NCBI GenBank assembly: GCA_002839675.1
Contig: PGYM01000002.1
Span: forward strand, 1-64,000
Direction: 5' to 3'
Source of the DNA: Methanomicrobiales archaeon HGW-Methanomicrobiales-1
GTDB taxonomy: Archaea > Halobacteriota > Methanomicrobia > Methanomicrobiales > Methanospirillaceae
Length of the DNA: 64,000 bases
Every line of letters starts with the position of its first letter. Position 1 is the stretch's first letter. Of the stretch, positions 42,867-51,630 are shown piece by piece. Under the pieces are notes generated by a model, which was given only the letters and a program-made list of their open reading frames with translations, was not told the origin of the DNA and did no database searches. A program made the translations under genes and the position numbers.

Positions 42867-43427
42867 ATGACCGGAGAATCTGATGCAGTTAAAACCGTAG
42901 CCGGGCTCATGGCACTCTCGGCACGGACCGCACCAAAGGCAGTAGGACTCGACTCAATCCATATCGAAATCCTGACCGGAAAAGAGCAGGAAAAACTCGG
43001 AAACCAGATGATCAAAGTCGGAAAAGAGATCAAGATGGACTTTTTCTGGATCAATGGCGAGCAGGTAAAAGTGAGTGACGTTACGCTCCTGATTGGGGTT
43101 GAAGGCCGGAAAGGCCTTGGTATCAATTGCGGCGGGTGCGGGCATGCAACCTGTGCAGAGATGGCAAAAGCCGTAAAAGCAGGAAAGAACGCAAAGGCGC
43201 TCTACCCGGGCCCGAACTGTGTGATGAAGATCACCGATCTCGGCATCGCGGTCGGTTCAGCGGTAAAAACCGCCAGCATCCACAACGTGGATAACCGGGT
43301 CATGTTCAGTGCCGGGGTTATCGCCCTGCAGCAGGGCCTGCTCAAAGGGTGCAGTGTTGCGTATGGCATCCCGCTCAAGGCATCCGGCAAGAATATCTTC
43401 TGGGACACGAAGTTTGCCGGGCACTGA
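42867..43427 (+). CDS. DUF2148 ferredoxin-domain protein
   Basis: A 186-residue protein of the DUF2148 family. The start MTGESDAVKTVAGLMALSARTAPKA is followed by a C-terminal half with the cluster-like motif CGGCGHATC and later Cys in GPNCVMK and LKGCSVA, enough to bind an iron-sulfur cluster. The family is common in methanogens; its activity is not established. ATG at 42867 has GGAG-like CCGGAG context within the gene rather than upstream, so the start rests on family length. Confidence 0.82.
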   Translation: MTGESDAVKTVAGLMALSARTAPKAVGLDSIHIEILTGKEQEKLGNQMIKVGKEIKMDFFWINGEQVKVSDVTLLIGVEGRKGLGINCGGCGHATCAEMAKAVKAGKNAKALYPGPNCVMKITDLGIAVGSAVKTASIHNVDNRVMFSAGVIALQQGLLKGCSVAYGIPLKASGKNIFWDTKFAGH

Positions 43428-43763
43428 TGCTCATCTCTTTTTTTTTATTTTGCGATAGTGACCCCCTTTCTCCCCCAGAGGGGGAAGCAGCCCAAGGGGA
43501 GCATCCCCTTGACCCCCCTGACGGATCAAACGTCGATCTCCTTCTTAGCCCGGAAAACGCCCGACGAGGCGACCGAGCGACCCGAAGGGGTGGACATGCT
43601 CGTTTCACCAGAGCCGAATTGTGCTAATAAAAAAACGGCCATCAAATCGCCGCTGGGGCGCCCCGTCGGGGGCGGCGACGTTGATCGTATACGGGGGTAT
43701 GGGGGTCTCAACCCCCATCTCTTTAATTCACTCAATATCTGCGTTACCCGCTAAAAAATTCCC
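43428..43763. other. Intergenic region with C-run/G-run hairpins
   Basis: This 336-base gap has no credible gene. AAGGGGA-GCA-TCCCCTT and ATGGGGGT-CTCA-ACCCCCAT (43707-43726) are perfect hairpins. CGAAGGGGTGGACATGCTCG at about 43580-43600 resembles the hairpin family seen at 3953-4164, but is too diverged to be sure. A T9 run at 43438-43446 follows the DUF2148 gene as a terminator. Short open frames here are G/C-run artefacts. Confidence 0.6.
43438..43446 (+). terminator. T-run terminator after the DUF2148 gene
   Basis: Nine T residues lie 11 bases after the DUF2148 stop codon on the plus strand. Confidence 0.5.
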
Positions 43764-44801
43764 TCACCCGTTTTTATTACGAGATTCCGGCTTCCCCGGG
43801 ATCTCATATTTCTTCAGCGCCTTTTCAATCGCCCAGCGCCCGCGCCCGAGTGTCTCTCCCAGCGCAGCAATAATCGCTTTTTTGGTCTCGCCCCGGGCCC
43901 GGCGTTTCCTGAACTCCTTCGTGAGATACCGGATATCTTTGTCAGTCCAGGCTTTCCTCCGGTTTTTCCGTGGCTGGACAGCCGGTTCCCGCATCAGGGC
44001 TAAGAGATAACCGGGTTGCAGCGCCTCAATCTCCTTAATCCGGGTATCAAAGATCGCCGGTGAGATCTCAAAACCGGTTGCCCGGCGGTTAAGCCCGATG
44101 GCGGCTTTGACAGTGGAAAAACCCCCTAAGAAAAAGTCGCAGACAAGGTCTCCTTCGTTGCTGCTGTACTGGATCATTTTGGTCAGCAGTTCGGGAGGGA
44201 GCTCGTTCTTGTTCTTTACCATGCCGGGCTTGTACTCGCGGTTGATCTGCCAGACATCCTCGCGATCGGTATTATTGAGCGAGCCCCCGCCCCCGTTCTT
44301 CTCGCCAAGGCCGTACCGGGATTCGAGATTGAACGTCCTCCTGCCGCCGGGTTTTTCATAGAAGAGGATATGGTAATGGCTTGATACGAATTTCCTCCAA
44401 GTAAAGACGCCGAAGGGATATTTCCAGATGATATGGTTGACCTCTTTGAGGCCGGTCTTTCGCAGGGCATCGAGAATGTGGTAGAGATTCGTGTATCCCG
44501 AGACAATGTAGAGCGAGCCGCCAGGGCACAGCACCCGTTCAGCCTGGGCGATCCATTTCCGGGAGAACCTGCCGTACTCCTCCAGTGGAATCTCAACGTA
44601 ACCGTCGACAACGAATTTCTCGTTGCGGTTGTAGTGCTTGTGGAGCGTATCGCCGTTGATGCCATACGGGGGATCGGTGATGATGAGGTCTACGGAATTG
44701 TCAGGGATGTACCGGGCGGCTCCGCTGATGCAGTCGCCGTTGTAAAACGTGCCAGCAGGGAGCGTGACAGAACGCAGATCAGGCCCGGACTTTTTTACCA
44801 T
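43764..44801 (-). CDS. Solitary N6-adenine/N4-cytosine DNA methyltransferase
   Basis: A 345-residue DNA methyltransferase. The catalytic DPPY is at residues 43-46 (IITDPPYGING), and the SAM-binding F-x-G-x-G is the variant CDFFLGGFSTVKAA near the C-terminus of the domain, giving the beta-type order. The central region between them (about 110-210) would be the target-recognition domain. An unusual basic C-terminal part from about 280 (KAWTDKDIRYLTKEF...LGRGRWAIEKALKKYE) resembles a Myb/SANT-like helix-turn-helix. No restriction endonuclease gene is adjacent. Confidence 0.88.
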   Translation of the reverse strand: MVKKSGPDLRSVTLPAGTFYNGDCISGAARYIPDNSVDLIITDPPYGINGDTLHKHYNRNEKFVVDGYVEIPLEEYGRFSRKWIAQAERVLCPGGSLYIVSGYTNLYHILDALRKTGLKEVNHIIWKYPFGVFTWRKFVSSHYHILFYEKPGGRRTFNLESRYGLGEKNGGGGSLNNTDREDVWQINREYKPGMVKNKNELPPELLTKMIQYSSNEGDLVCDFFLGGFSTVKAAIGLNRRATGFEISPAIFDTRIKEIEALQPGYLLALMREPAVQPRKNRRKAWTDKDIRYLTKEFRKRRARGETKKAIIAALGETLGRGRWAIEKALKKYEIPGKPESRNKNG

Positions 44802-44909
44802 TATAGTTCCATGAACCGGTTGGTGGCGAGGCTAGATAATAAATGGCAAAAAGACTGATGCTTAAAAAAGGTAAATTTCTTGTAAGAGAGCAAGAGATGA
44901 GATGATACT

Positions 44910-46016
44910 ATGGGAATTCCGTACCTGAACAGTGATGAATCCATAATCCTGTCAACGCACAATGTCCTTGTCGATGCTGCGGTTTCAGAAATGATACTGA
45001 CAAACGGGCGTCTCCTCATTGTGGACAGCGACAGTACCGTATCCCAGCATAAGGAGATACCGTTTGCTGCGATCGAGACCGTAACCACCATGGAAAGCGG
45101 GTCTGCTGACCCGGCGATATCGCTTGCGATTTTCACCCATGATTTGGGAACACGACCTATGCAACTGGTCTTTTCCCAGCAGCCCCGTTCCGACCGGACC
45201 AGCGAGCGGGATGAATGGGCGCAGAAGATCAAAGAGCAGATGGGTCTCCTGCCAGCCGGCACAGCCCCGGCCTATGTGGATTTTGCAGAGGATGAAGGAG
45301 AGGATCTGAAAAAACTGATCGGCTACAAATCCGAAGGCGCGCCCGCTGTTACCGAGGACAGAAATGTCCCAGTGGGCTCCGGCCCGAAACGGAAGACTTC
45401 ACCCCGTTCCAGTGCTCCTGCATCAGCAGCATTGAACAAGAACATGGTCATTGCAGCCGGGGCAATCATTGTTATCATCCTGCTGGTTGCCGGTGCAGCA
45501 TTCATCTACCCGGGTTTCCTGTCGGCAAAGAGCAGCGAACCTCAGCTTCCGGTAACACTGGTGCCTACACCTGGAGGCCCCCATCCAACAGTCCCAACAC
45601 CGGTACTTACCGCTGAACCAACCCCGGTGGCAACCGCTGCTCCCGAACAGACACCCGCATCGCAGCCAACCGCGATTACCACACCCCAGCTCCAGACCGC
45701 TATACCAGCGAGCGGCGTCTGGGTACAAATCACGTACGACGGGGATTATACCGGATCGATTGGATCGGGTGGAAGAATGCGCGAAGTGAGCGGGACGGGC
45801 GGGCGTTTCTACCAGATATCGGCAGCCAGCACCGATATCATTGAGGTATCCATCCAGAAACTCGATACAACCGGCCTCCCGATGACCGTTGAGGTCTTCA
45901 ATAACGGCGTGAAGGTCAGTGACAAGACTATCATCACTCCCAAAGGTACGCTGTCCATGACCGTAGATCTCAAAACAACCCCGGTACTTATCGCCACCCC
46001 TGCAGTTACTCAGTAA
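44910..46016 (+). CDS. Membrane protein with PH-like N-domain and extracellular tail
   Basis: A 368-residue protein. Residues 1-115 form a PH-like beta domain (STHNVLVDAAVSEMILTNGR, VDSDSTVSQHKEIPF). After a basic linker one membrane segment (MVIAAGAIIVIILLVAGAAF, about 180-200) leads to a Pro/Thr linker and a C-terminal beta-sandwich-like domain (GVWVQITYDGDYTGSIGSGG). No named family is recognised beyond the PH-like impression. The start is the first ATG after a T-rich promoter region; a weak GAGATGAGATG precedes it. Confidence 0.72.
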   Translation: MGIPYLNSDESIILSTHNVLVDAAVSEMILTNGRLLIVDSDSTVSQHKEIPFAAIETVTTMESGSADPAISLAIFTHDLGTRPMQLVFSQQPRSDRTSERDEWAQKIKEQMGLLPAGTAPAYVDFAEDEGEDLKKLIGYKSEGAPAVTEDRNVPVGSGPKRKTSPRSSAPASAALNKNMVIAAGAIIVIILLVAGAAFIYPGFLSAKSSEPQLPVTLVPTPGGPHPTVPTPVLTAEPTPVATAAPEQTPASQPTAITTPQLQTAIPASGVWVQITYDGDYTGSIGSGGRMREVSGTGGRFYQISAASTDIIEVSIQKLDTTGLPMTVEVFNNGVKVSDKTIITPKGTLSMTVDLKTTPVLIATPAVTQ

Positions 46017-46236
46017 CTTCACAGTTATCTAAAAAAAATCCCGGATGATACCCGGAAAACCAGAATTCTTTTTTTAATCCTGCCGGGGCCCGGGGGTCGT
46101 GGACATGATCCGGGGCATCAGGCACCGGCCCATGAAGTGGAGACCGGCAACATCCCCTGCAACGAATATAACTGCGGGATTTGCATTCGTTGACCGGGAA
46201 CGAACCTGTTAAATGAGAGAAAGGAGATGAACGATT

Positions 46237-46575
46237 ATGAAAATTACTGATGTAGCCAAGGTCCAGTCAGGACCAAACCCCCACCATGTAGATGCACGGA
46301 AAATTTACGATACCGATAATGCAATCGCAGTCGTAATCACCCTCCAGCCCGGCGAGGCGCTCAAAAAGCACATGACGCCGGTCGATGTCTTCTTCTACGT
46401 GCTGGAAGGCACCGGGATTGTTGAGATAGGAACCGAGAAAGAGACCGTGACAAAAGACCAGTTAGTCGAGAGCCCGGCCCGGATCCCGCACCTGTGGAGA
46501 AACGAGAGCAACGCGGTCTTCCGGGTGCTGGTTGTCAAAGTGCCAAAGCCTAAGGAAGAGACAAAACTGCTCTGA
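46237..46575 (+). CDS. Cupin-domain protein
   Basis: A 112-residue single cupin. The first motif has HMTPVDVFFYVLEGTG and the second has PARIPHLWRNES with a metal-ligand His. The fold binds a metal and is used by many small enzymes and sensors; nothing here identifies the substrate. AAAGGAGATGAACG gives a strong ribosome site. A T8 run at 46591-46598 ends the transcript. Confidence 0.85.
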   Translation: MKITDVAKVQSGPNPHHVDARKIYDTDNAIAVVITLQPGEALKKHMTPVDVFFYVLEGTGIVEIGTEKETVTKDQLVESPARIPHLWRNESNAVFRVLVVKVPKPKEETKLL

Positions 46576-46590
46576 AGGGGTACTCTTCTC

Positions 46591-46598
46591 TTTTTTTT
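46591..46598 (+). terminator. T-run terminator after the cupin gene
   Basis: Eight T residues lie 15 bases after the cupin stop codon on the plus strand. Confidence 0.5.
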
Positions 46599-46668
46599 AC
46601 CGGGGGACTTGCTTCCGGATAATGACCGGGAAAAATTCATGGACCAACAACCAAAACACTATTGATTC

Positions 46669-47268
46669 ATGAATAATTCCGTGCCCGATAAAAAGGATAC
46701 ACAAATCGCTGTATTATCCATCAGTACCGAACGGCTGGAACTAATCCCTGCCACCCTGGCGATCCTGACTGGCGATCTCAGGGACAGAACCGCACTTTCA
46801 CGGCTTCTTGATGCCACCATTCCCGCATCCTGGCCGCCACCCCTTATGGATAAAGAAGTGCTCACGGAGTTTGTCCGGATGAGATCAGAGAATACCGATC
46901 CCCTCTTTACCACGTGGTACTGGATGCTGGTGGATCCGGTTACAGGGACACGCACACTCATCGGGAGCGGGGGGATTGCTTCGACGACTACGGCAACGGA
47001 TACCGTGGTCATGGGATATTCGGTGCTGGACGAATTCCAGAATCGGGGTTATGCGACCGAGGCGATACGGCATCTCATCCCGATCATATTTTCCCTGCCG
47101 GGCATCCGGAAGATTCTGGCCACAACATACCCGGACCTGAAGCCATCAATACGGGTGCTTGAGAAGAACGGGTTTGTATGCACCGGCGTGTGTCACGAAG
47201 GAGAGGGAATCGAAGAAGGGACCGTCGCATTTATTCTTGAGAGACAGGATTTTCATCCATTGAAATAA
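46669..47268 (+). CDS. GNAT N-acetyltransferase (RimJ-like)
   Basis: A 199-residue acetyltransferase. Strand 4 and the acetyl-CoA loop are visible in VVMGYSVLDEFQNRGYATEAIRHL (the R/Q-x-x-G-x-A motif), followed by LATTYPDLKPSIRVLEKNGF, the typical RimJ/RimL asparagine region. It probably acetylates a small molecule or protein N-terminus; the substrate is not predictable. The N-terminal 40 residues look acidic. The gene stands alone. Confidence 0.85.
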   Translation: MNNSVPDKKDTQIAVLSISTERLELIPATLAILTGDLRDRTALSRLLDATIPASWPPPLMDKEVLTEFVRMRSENTDPLFTTWYWMLVDPVTGTRTLIGSGGIASTTTATDTVVMGYSVLDEFQNRGYATEAIRHLIPIIFSLPGIRKILATTYPDLKPSIRVLEKNGFVCTGVCHEGEGIEEGTVAFILERQDFHPLK

Positions 47269-47344
47269 GGAGAAAGTATCATCTCCATCCGGTCTTTCCC
47301 CCGCAGAAACGGTAACCGGTGTGCAACCGGTCACCCACTGGGCA

Positions 47345-47614
47345 TTATGCCCGGGGACCCCGGGTCACGGTTCCACCGGCAGCCCGGAGGGTTTCTTCAA
47401 TTTTTACGAGCAGTTCTTCGTCGTTGAGGGCAAACGCTAAGTGTTCATACTTGTTCACGAGCGGGATGGGCTTTAGGATGGCGAGCGGCTTTTTTCCTGC
47501 GGTCTCGCCACTATAATCGGGTGGCACCAATGTTATTGTATCATTATCCCACACAGCGAGATTCCCATTCCCCGCCTCATCCCAGAGTTTTTTTACAATA
47601 TCCTGCGTGATCAT
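47345..47614 (-). CDS. Hypothetical 89-residue protein
   Basis: A small soluble protein, MITQDIVKKLWDEAGNGNLA onward, with an N-terminal helix, a strand pair (AVWDNDTITLVPPDY) and a second helix (LALNDEELLVKIEETLRAAG region). No family is recognised. The ATG at 47614 has GGGAGAAG seven bases upstream; the reading from 47695 has no such motif and is rejected. Confidence 0.65.
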   Translation of the reverse strand: MITQDIVKKLWDEAGNGNLAVWDNDTITLVPPDYSGETAGKKPLAILKPIPLVNKYEHLAFALNDEELLVKIEETLRAAGGTVTRGPRA

Positions 47615-47788
47615 ACGATCTTCTCCCGGTATCACTGCAATAGAGACCGATGTTTTCGGATATAAAACCGTGTTCTGATACTTGCCGGGAAACATTCCCT
47701 CGTTCCACGCCTCCGGTGAAATCGTGAGAAATCCTAAAAAAAGGATGGGGATCGTTTACCAAAACTCCCGAACGGTCACAGCAACCAT

Positions 47789-48886
47789 TTATTTCCTGAT
47801 CTTCCGGATTGCCACAATTCCCAAAAGGGACAGGAGAGCGGGTACCAGTTCGAACCCGGGGGTTTTTGGCAACGGGGAGAGCCCGGATATATATTCAGAC
47901 GTTGTTCCTCTCTCGATCATAATGGTTGTTTTCATATCGCTGTAACCTGCCATGATCAGGGTGACCGAATGCGATCCATCTGAGAGCCCGGGAATTGTTG
48001 TGGGGGTGACACCTTTCATCTCTCCGTCGATATAGACCTGGGCACCTAAAGGCGATGTTGTCACGGAAAGGGAACCTGAGTCCGGTTCTGGTGCGACAAC
48101 AGTCTGCCCGGGTCTTACGGTTACCGACCCGGTCGTCTTTGTGGTTGCTGCAACAGTCGGAGGTGAGGATTCCCCACGGGTGAGTGCAACACTGACGGGC
48201 TGCAGGATTCCCATCACCGTAATCGTACGGGAAACATCATCGTAGCCGTCAAGCCGGATGATCAGGATATGATTGCCATTCGGGACTGCATCGAGAGTGA
48301 GCGGGGTGAGCCCCTTGTAGGCATTATCGAGATACACATTTGCCCCGGAGGGGTATGAGGTAACCCCAACACTGCCGAATGCAGGGGTAGGCACGGGCGT
48401 GGGTTCGCCGATGAGATGATCGATAGTAACGATAGAATAAGGGATCGCATATCCCCGTGCATCAATTTCCTGGATCTTCAAAAACGTTTTTGTCGCACCC
48501 AGTATCGAAGATGGGGGAATGGTTCCCTGTACGGTTGCCTTCACGATCACTTCGTCCTGGTTCCGGTATCCCAGTTCAAACCCGGTAATGGTTAACGTGC
48601 GCCCCCTCTCGGGGGAACGGACATTTTCCACGCCATTGACCAGGATGGAATATGACCATAGGGGATCATTGAGCTCGGATACAAACTGGAGGTCATCATA
48701 GGAGGGAAATGCCACACCCGATGCAGCAATCGCGGTGACGGAAATGGTGACCGGATCACCGGGATGTAACGATCCCGATGGATCGATTGTCTGGCCGGAC
48801 AAGGTAAATGCCGATACACCGGAAATTAAGAATAAACCCACACAACACCAGAGAACAGGGTTAAAAAAACTCATCATCCGGACCAT
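47789..48886 (-). CDS. PEGA-domain surface protein with PGF-CTERM-like tail
   Basis: A 365-residue exported protein. A signal peptide precedes an N-terminal beta domain, then two PEGA repeats (VTSYPSGANVYLDNAYKG and VTTSPLGAQVYIDGEMKG), each ending in a VTL/ITV strand. The C-terminus PKTPGFELVPALLSLLGIV and a basic end match the PGF-CTERM signal that archaeosortase A processes for lipid attachment. GGGAG before the ATG at 48886 sets the start. PEGA domains are common in methanogen surface layers. Confidence 0.85.
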   Translation of the reverse strand: MVRMMSFFNPVLWCCVGLFLISGVSAFTLSGQTIDPSGSLHPGDPVTISVTAIAASGVAFPSYDDLQFVSELNDPLWSYSILVNGVENVRSPERGRTLTITGFELGYRNQDEVIVKATVQGTIPPSSILGATKTFLKIQEIDARGYAIPYSIVTIDHLIGEPTPVPTPAFGSVGVTSYPSGANVYLDNAYKGLTPLTLDAVPNGNHILIIRLDGYDDVSRTITVMGILQPVSVALTRGESSPPTVAATTKTTGSVTVRPGQTVVAPEPDSGSLSVTTSPLGAQVYIDGEMKGVTPTTIPGLSDGSHSVTLIMAGYSDMKTTIMIERGTTSEYISGLSPLPKTPGFELVPALLSLLGIVAIRKIRK

Positions 48887-49205
48887 GATACTCCCATGTA
48901 ATGCTCCCGGTTTATAGTTCTTAGGTTTGTTTGCAGAAACAGGGAGGGTGAAGCCTACAAGGAACACGGTGAATCCGGCAACAACACCGGACGATTGGAG
49001 GGAAACAAAAAAGTGAGACTGCAAAAACGGGAATGAAATGGATTTATTTGTAACTTTTTTTTTAATTTCAATAGATTATTTTGCACCATATGCGGGATCT
49101 TTGATAAGATCAGTCAAACACGTTGAAGAGTCGCTGGACAACCTCCAACATCATTTCAGCAGGTTTAATTACAGGCGTTAATAAAAAAATTAAATGGTAA
49201 TTTTT
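48887..49205. other. Intergenic region, no gene seen
   Basis: This 319-base gap separates two divergent genes for exported proteins. It includes AT-rich TATA-like sequence near 49170-49190 (TTAATAAAAAAATTAAA) that could serve the plus-strand lipoprotein gene. No other conserved element was seen. Confidence 0.4.
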
Positions 49206-49637
49206 ATGAAAAAAACAATGGTTATTATCCTTGCCTGTCTCATGCTGATGGCTGCCGGCTGCACGAGCACATCCGGTACAACACCGGCAACACCTGCTGC
49301 TGAGGCAAAATCCTGGTCCGGCCTATGGAGCACGACATGGACATCTGCGGATAACGCGACCCTGGTACCTGGGGATGACATTACGTTCACCCAGACGGGC
49401 TCATCGGTAACCGGAACCTATATTAATCCCGAACAAAAGTTCACAGGGTTAATCACGGGTACGGTTGAAGGAACCACAATGACCGGCACCTGGTCTGAAT
49501 CTGAAAATGGTATCCCCGGGACATCCGGTACTATGAAATTTGTAATATCAGCTGACGGAAATTCCTTCACCGGAACATGGGACCGCGCAAATGACGCGAG
49601 TAAGGCTACGTATCTCTGGAACGGTGTCCGCAAATAA
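49206..49637 (+). CDS. Small lipoprotein with Gly/Thr-rich beta-barrel-like domain
   Basis: A 143-residue lipoprotein: MKKTMVIILACLMLMAAGC ends in a lipobox. The mature part repeats a GTTMTGTW / NSFTGTWDR pattern typical of a small antiparallel barrel that may bind a small ligand. No family is named. A second in-frame ATG at 49194 would add four residues. The gene lies divergently from the PEGA protein gene. Confidence 0.72.
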   Translation: MKKTMVIILACLMLMAAGCTSTSGTTPATPAAEAKSWSGLWSTTWTSADNATLVPGDDITFTQTGSSVTGTYINPEQKFTGLITGTVEGTTMTGTWSESENGIPGTSGTMKFVISADGNSFTGTWDRANDASKATYLWNGVRK

Positions 49638-49699
49638 TATTCAGGCGAATCTCTGATTCAGCCAACCTTTTTTTTGTTCATTCACAATTCACGTTCATT

Positions 49700-49850
49700 C
49701 CGTTTTCAATGCAGATAATCCGATAGTAACCGGTTCGTATCAGATCCTCAGGTTGCAGCAGGGGCAGACCGGTGACTATTAGCTCGACCCGGAAGCCCCG
49801 GCCGATAAGAAGGAACAGGCAACGCAACTCTGGGAAAACATTTTTATTCA
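49700..49850 (+). pseudogene. Possible coding remnant with in-frame stop
   Basis: In one frame the sequence reads VFNADNPIVTGSYQIL, RLQQGQTGDY, a TAG at 49780-49782, then LDPEAPADKKEQATQLWEN, before running into an A-rich tract. The composition and turn of phrase look coding, but no start or homologue is recognisable and the fragment is short. It may be the relic of a secreted repeat protein. Confidence 0.35.
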
Positions 49851-49907
49851 AAAAAAAAGATTAATCTTTGTTTTTCAAAAAATACAAGGAATGGAGGTGA
49901 GATAAAG

Positions 49908-50120
49908 ATGAAAAGAGGTGGCAAGGATTGCTGGGGGCACCGGGGCGGTGACGCCTACCAGGGGCACGGCAGACAGGACAGCATCGGCAAGCGGGAACCG
50001 GTGAACCGGGAAAGCGATAATTATCGCGATGCTATGGACAATCCGCAGGACCCGTGGGATCCCGATTTTGAGCAATATGACTGGGATATCAGCAATGATG
50101 ACGACGATGAAATAATATAA
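49908..50120 (+). CDS. Small hydrophilic acidic-tailed protein
   Basis: A 70-residue protein with a Gly-, His- and Arg-rich N-terminus and a very acidic C-terminus (DISNDDDDEII). It has no membrane segment and no recognised family. The ribosome site ATGGAGGTGAGAT is unusually good, which is the main evidence that it is translated. It follows the possible pseudogene remnant. Confidence 0.6.
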   Translation: MKRGGKDCWGHRGGDAYQGHGRQDSIGKREPVNRESDNYRDAMDNPQDPWDPDFEQYDWDISNDDDDEII

Positions 50121-50344
50121 GGTAAGTCCGTTCACTTTGCACATTTTTTCTTTTTTATCATGGTTTCCGCTCCTTATTCCAATGTTATCGTCATTTTGAA
50201 TAATCGCAATGAAAAAAACACAAACGGATTTCCCGGACAACCGGTCTTATGCGAATATTCTGCGGAAAAATCGCAGGATTGACTGATAAGAGAGACGGGG
50301 ATAAAGGACACAAAGGCAGTTGTCCGCCGGGTTTTAATAAATAA

Positions 50345-51067
50345 TTAGTGCCGGGTATAGGTCATCCCGACAGAATCAAAGAGATCGAGTTCATCTGCTT
50401 TTACGGGAACGTAACTGGTCAGGGTGACTTTTTCATCGAGAACCAATGTCCGGGTTGTCGTGAATTGAGCAACGGTCTCTCCTTTGGACTGGACATTTTC
50501 GGTGATAGTATAACTGGCCGGCCTCACATTGGTGGGATTGAGAATGACCCGGATTTCAACAAAATTCCATCCCGGATTCGCCTCGGCTCCCATGCAGGCC
50601 GGGAGAGTTTTTATCGCGGTGTTTTCGGCTTTTCTTTCAGTGTATTTCCAGAGGAATTCATCGTACTGGTCCTGGGTCAGTGCAGTAAGCCGGGGCATTG
50701 GCTGTTGTATACCGTAACCGGGATCATTTGCTATTGCCGGAAAGGCAGTCTGCATCGGGCAGTTGGGGATGCTGTAATCAAAGGTTTTTTTCCGGACCTG
50801 GAGATATTCCAGATGCGGGTTGTCGACCTGTATCCTTGTCGTCTGTGCGGTAACTACTCCATACGAAGGTTGCCCGGCATCGGGCCGGAACGTAATTCCG
50901 GGTGAAACAGTCACAGAAGGAGATGATGTTTCCGGAATATCGGCAGGAGCACTCGTTGGTATTGCCGTTACCGGGGATGCCGGCAAAGAGGATTGCGGAC
51001 TTGTACATCCGCTTACCAGTATTATGCCCAGTAACAAAAATACCAGGAAGATGATCCTTTGTTTCAT
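50345..51067 (-). CDS. Lipoprotein
   Basis: A 240-residue lipoprotein: MKQRIIFLVFLLLGIILVSGC contains the lipobox, followed by a Ser/Pro/Thr linker to about residue 60. The mature domain contains two conserved-looking Cys (IPNCPMQTAF and LPACMGAEANPGWNFVEI) that could form a disulfide, and ends in beta strands. No family is recognised. The ATG at 51067 is the only reasonable start, since the hydrophobic segment begins at once. Confidence 0.78.
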   Translation of the reverse strand: MKQRIIFLVFLLLGIILVSGCTSPQSSLPASPVTAIPTSAPADIPETSSPSVTVSPGITFRPDAGQPSYGVVTAQTTRIQVDNPHLEYLQVRKKTFDYSIPNCPMQTAFPAIANDPGYGIQQPMPRLTALTQDQYDEFLWKYTERKAENTAIKTLPACMGAEANPGWNFVEIRVILNPTNVRPASYTITENVQSKGETVAQFTTTRTLVLDEKVTLTSYVPVKADELDLFDSVGMTYTRH

Positions 51068-51255
51068 GGGTACTGATTAAAATTTTTAGTTCAATAACTC
51101 TCTGTTGAACACCTGTTCCCGTAACTCACCACGAAAAAACCGCATCCCGTACCAGGGAAAGACAGGGATAAGGGGGGAAAAACATCACGGGAAAATATTC
51201 TGGGTAAAATATAATACGTTGAATGATGATTGACTCATGTTGGGAGGGAAAGACG

Positions 51256-51504
51256 ATGGAGACCAGAATTGGAACGGTAATGCATTATTACCCGAAGCTG
51301 AGTGTAGCGGCGGTTATCCTTCAGGACCACCTTACTAAAGGTGAAAAAATCCATATCCATGGAGCCCATGAAGACTTCCACCAGACCGTAACGTCAATGG
51401 AGTACGAACACACACCGATTGCAGAAGCCTCCGAGGGACTGGATATCGGCATTAAAGTGATCCAGAAAGTCCACGAAGGCGATATCGTGTTCAGGGAAAT
51501 GTAA
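51256..51504 (+). CDS. Elongation-factor-like small beta-barrel protein
   Basis: An 82-residue protein, METRIGTVMHYYPKLSVAAV, resembling domain 2 of EF-Tu-type GTPases: LTKGEKIHIHG, VTSMEYEHTPIAEASEGLDIG and VHEGDIVF. Stand-alone barrels of this type are annotated as translation elongation factor-like proteins in methanogens; the function is unknown. GGGAGG nine bases upstream supports the ATG at 51256 over the one at 51223. Confidence 0.8.
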   Translation: METRIGTVMHYYPKLSVAAVILQDHLTKGEKIHIHGAHEDFHQTVTSMEYEHTPIAEASEGLDIGIKVIQKVHEGDIVFREM

Positions 51505-51630
51505 ACGGTGTGCCGGTAAAAATGCAAAATATTCTTTTTTTTAGCAGTTGCGGTGCAGGTTTTTTTAAAATAATATTCAAAAAGAAAAAAAAATGTCAGA
51601 GTTTTTTAAAACACGAGAGGCATCGTGGCG

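Noticed and set aside
46085-46193. Cys-rich frame ending CNEYNCGICIR
   Set aside because: It looks coding for about 35 residues but has no ATG, GTG or TTG start and no ribosome site; it lies just before the cupin promoter.
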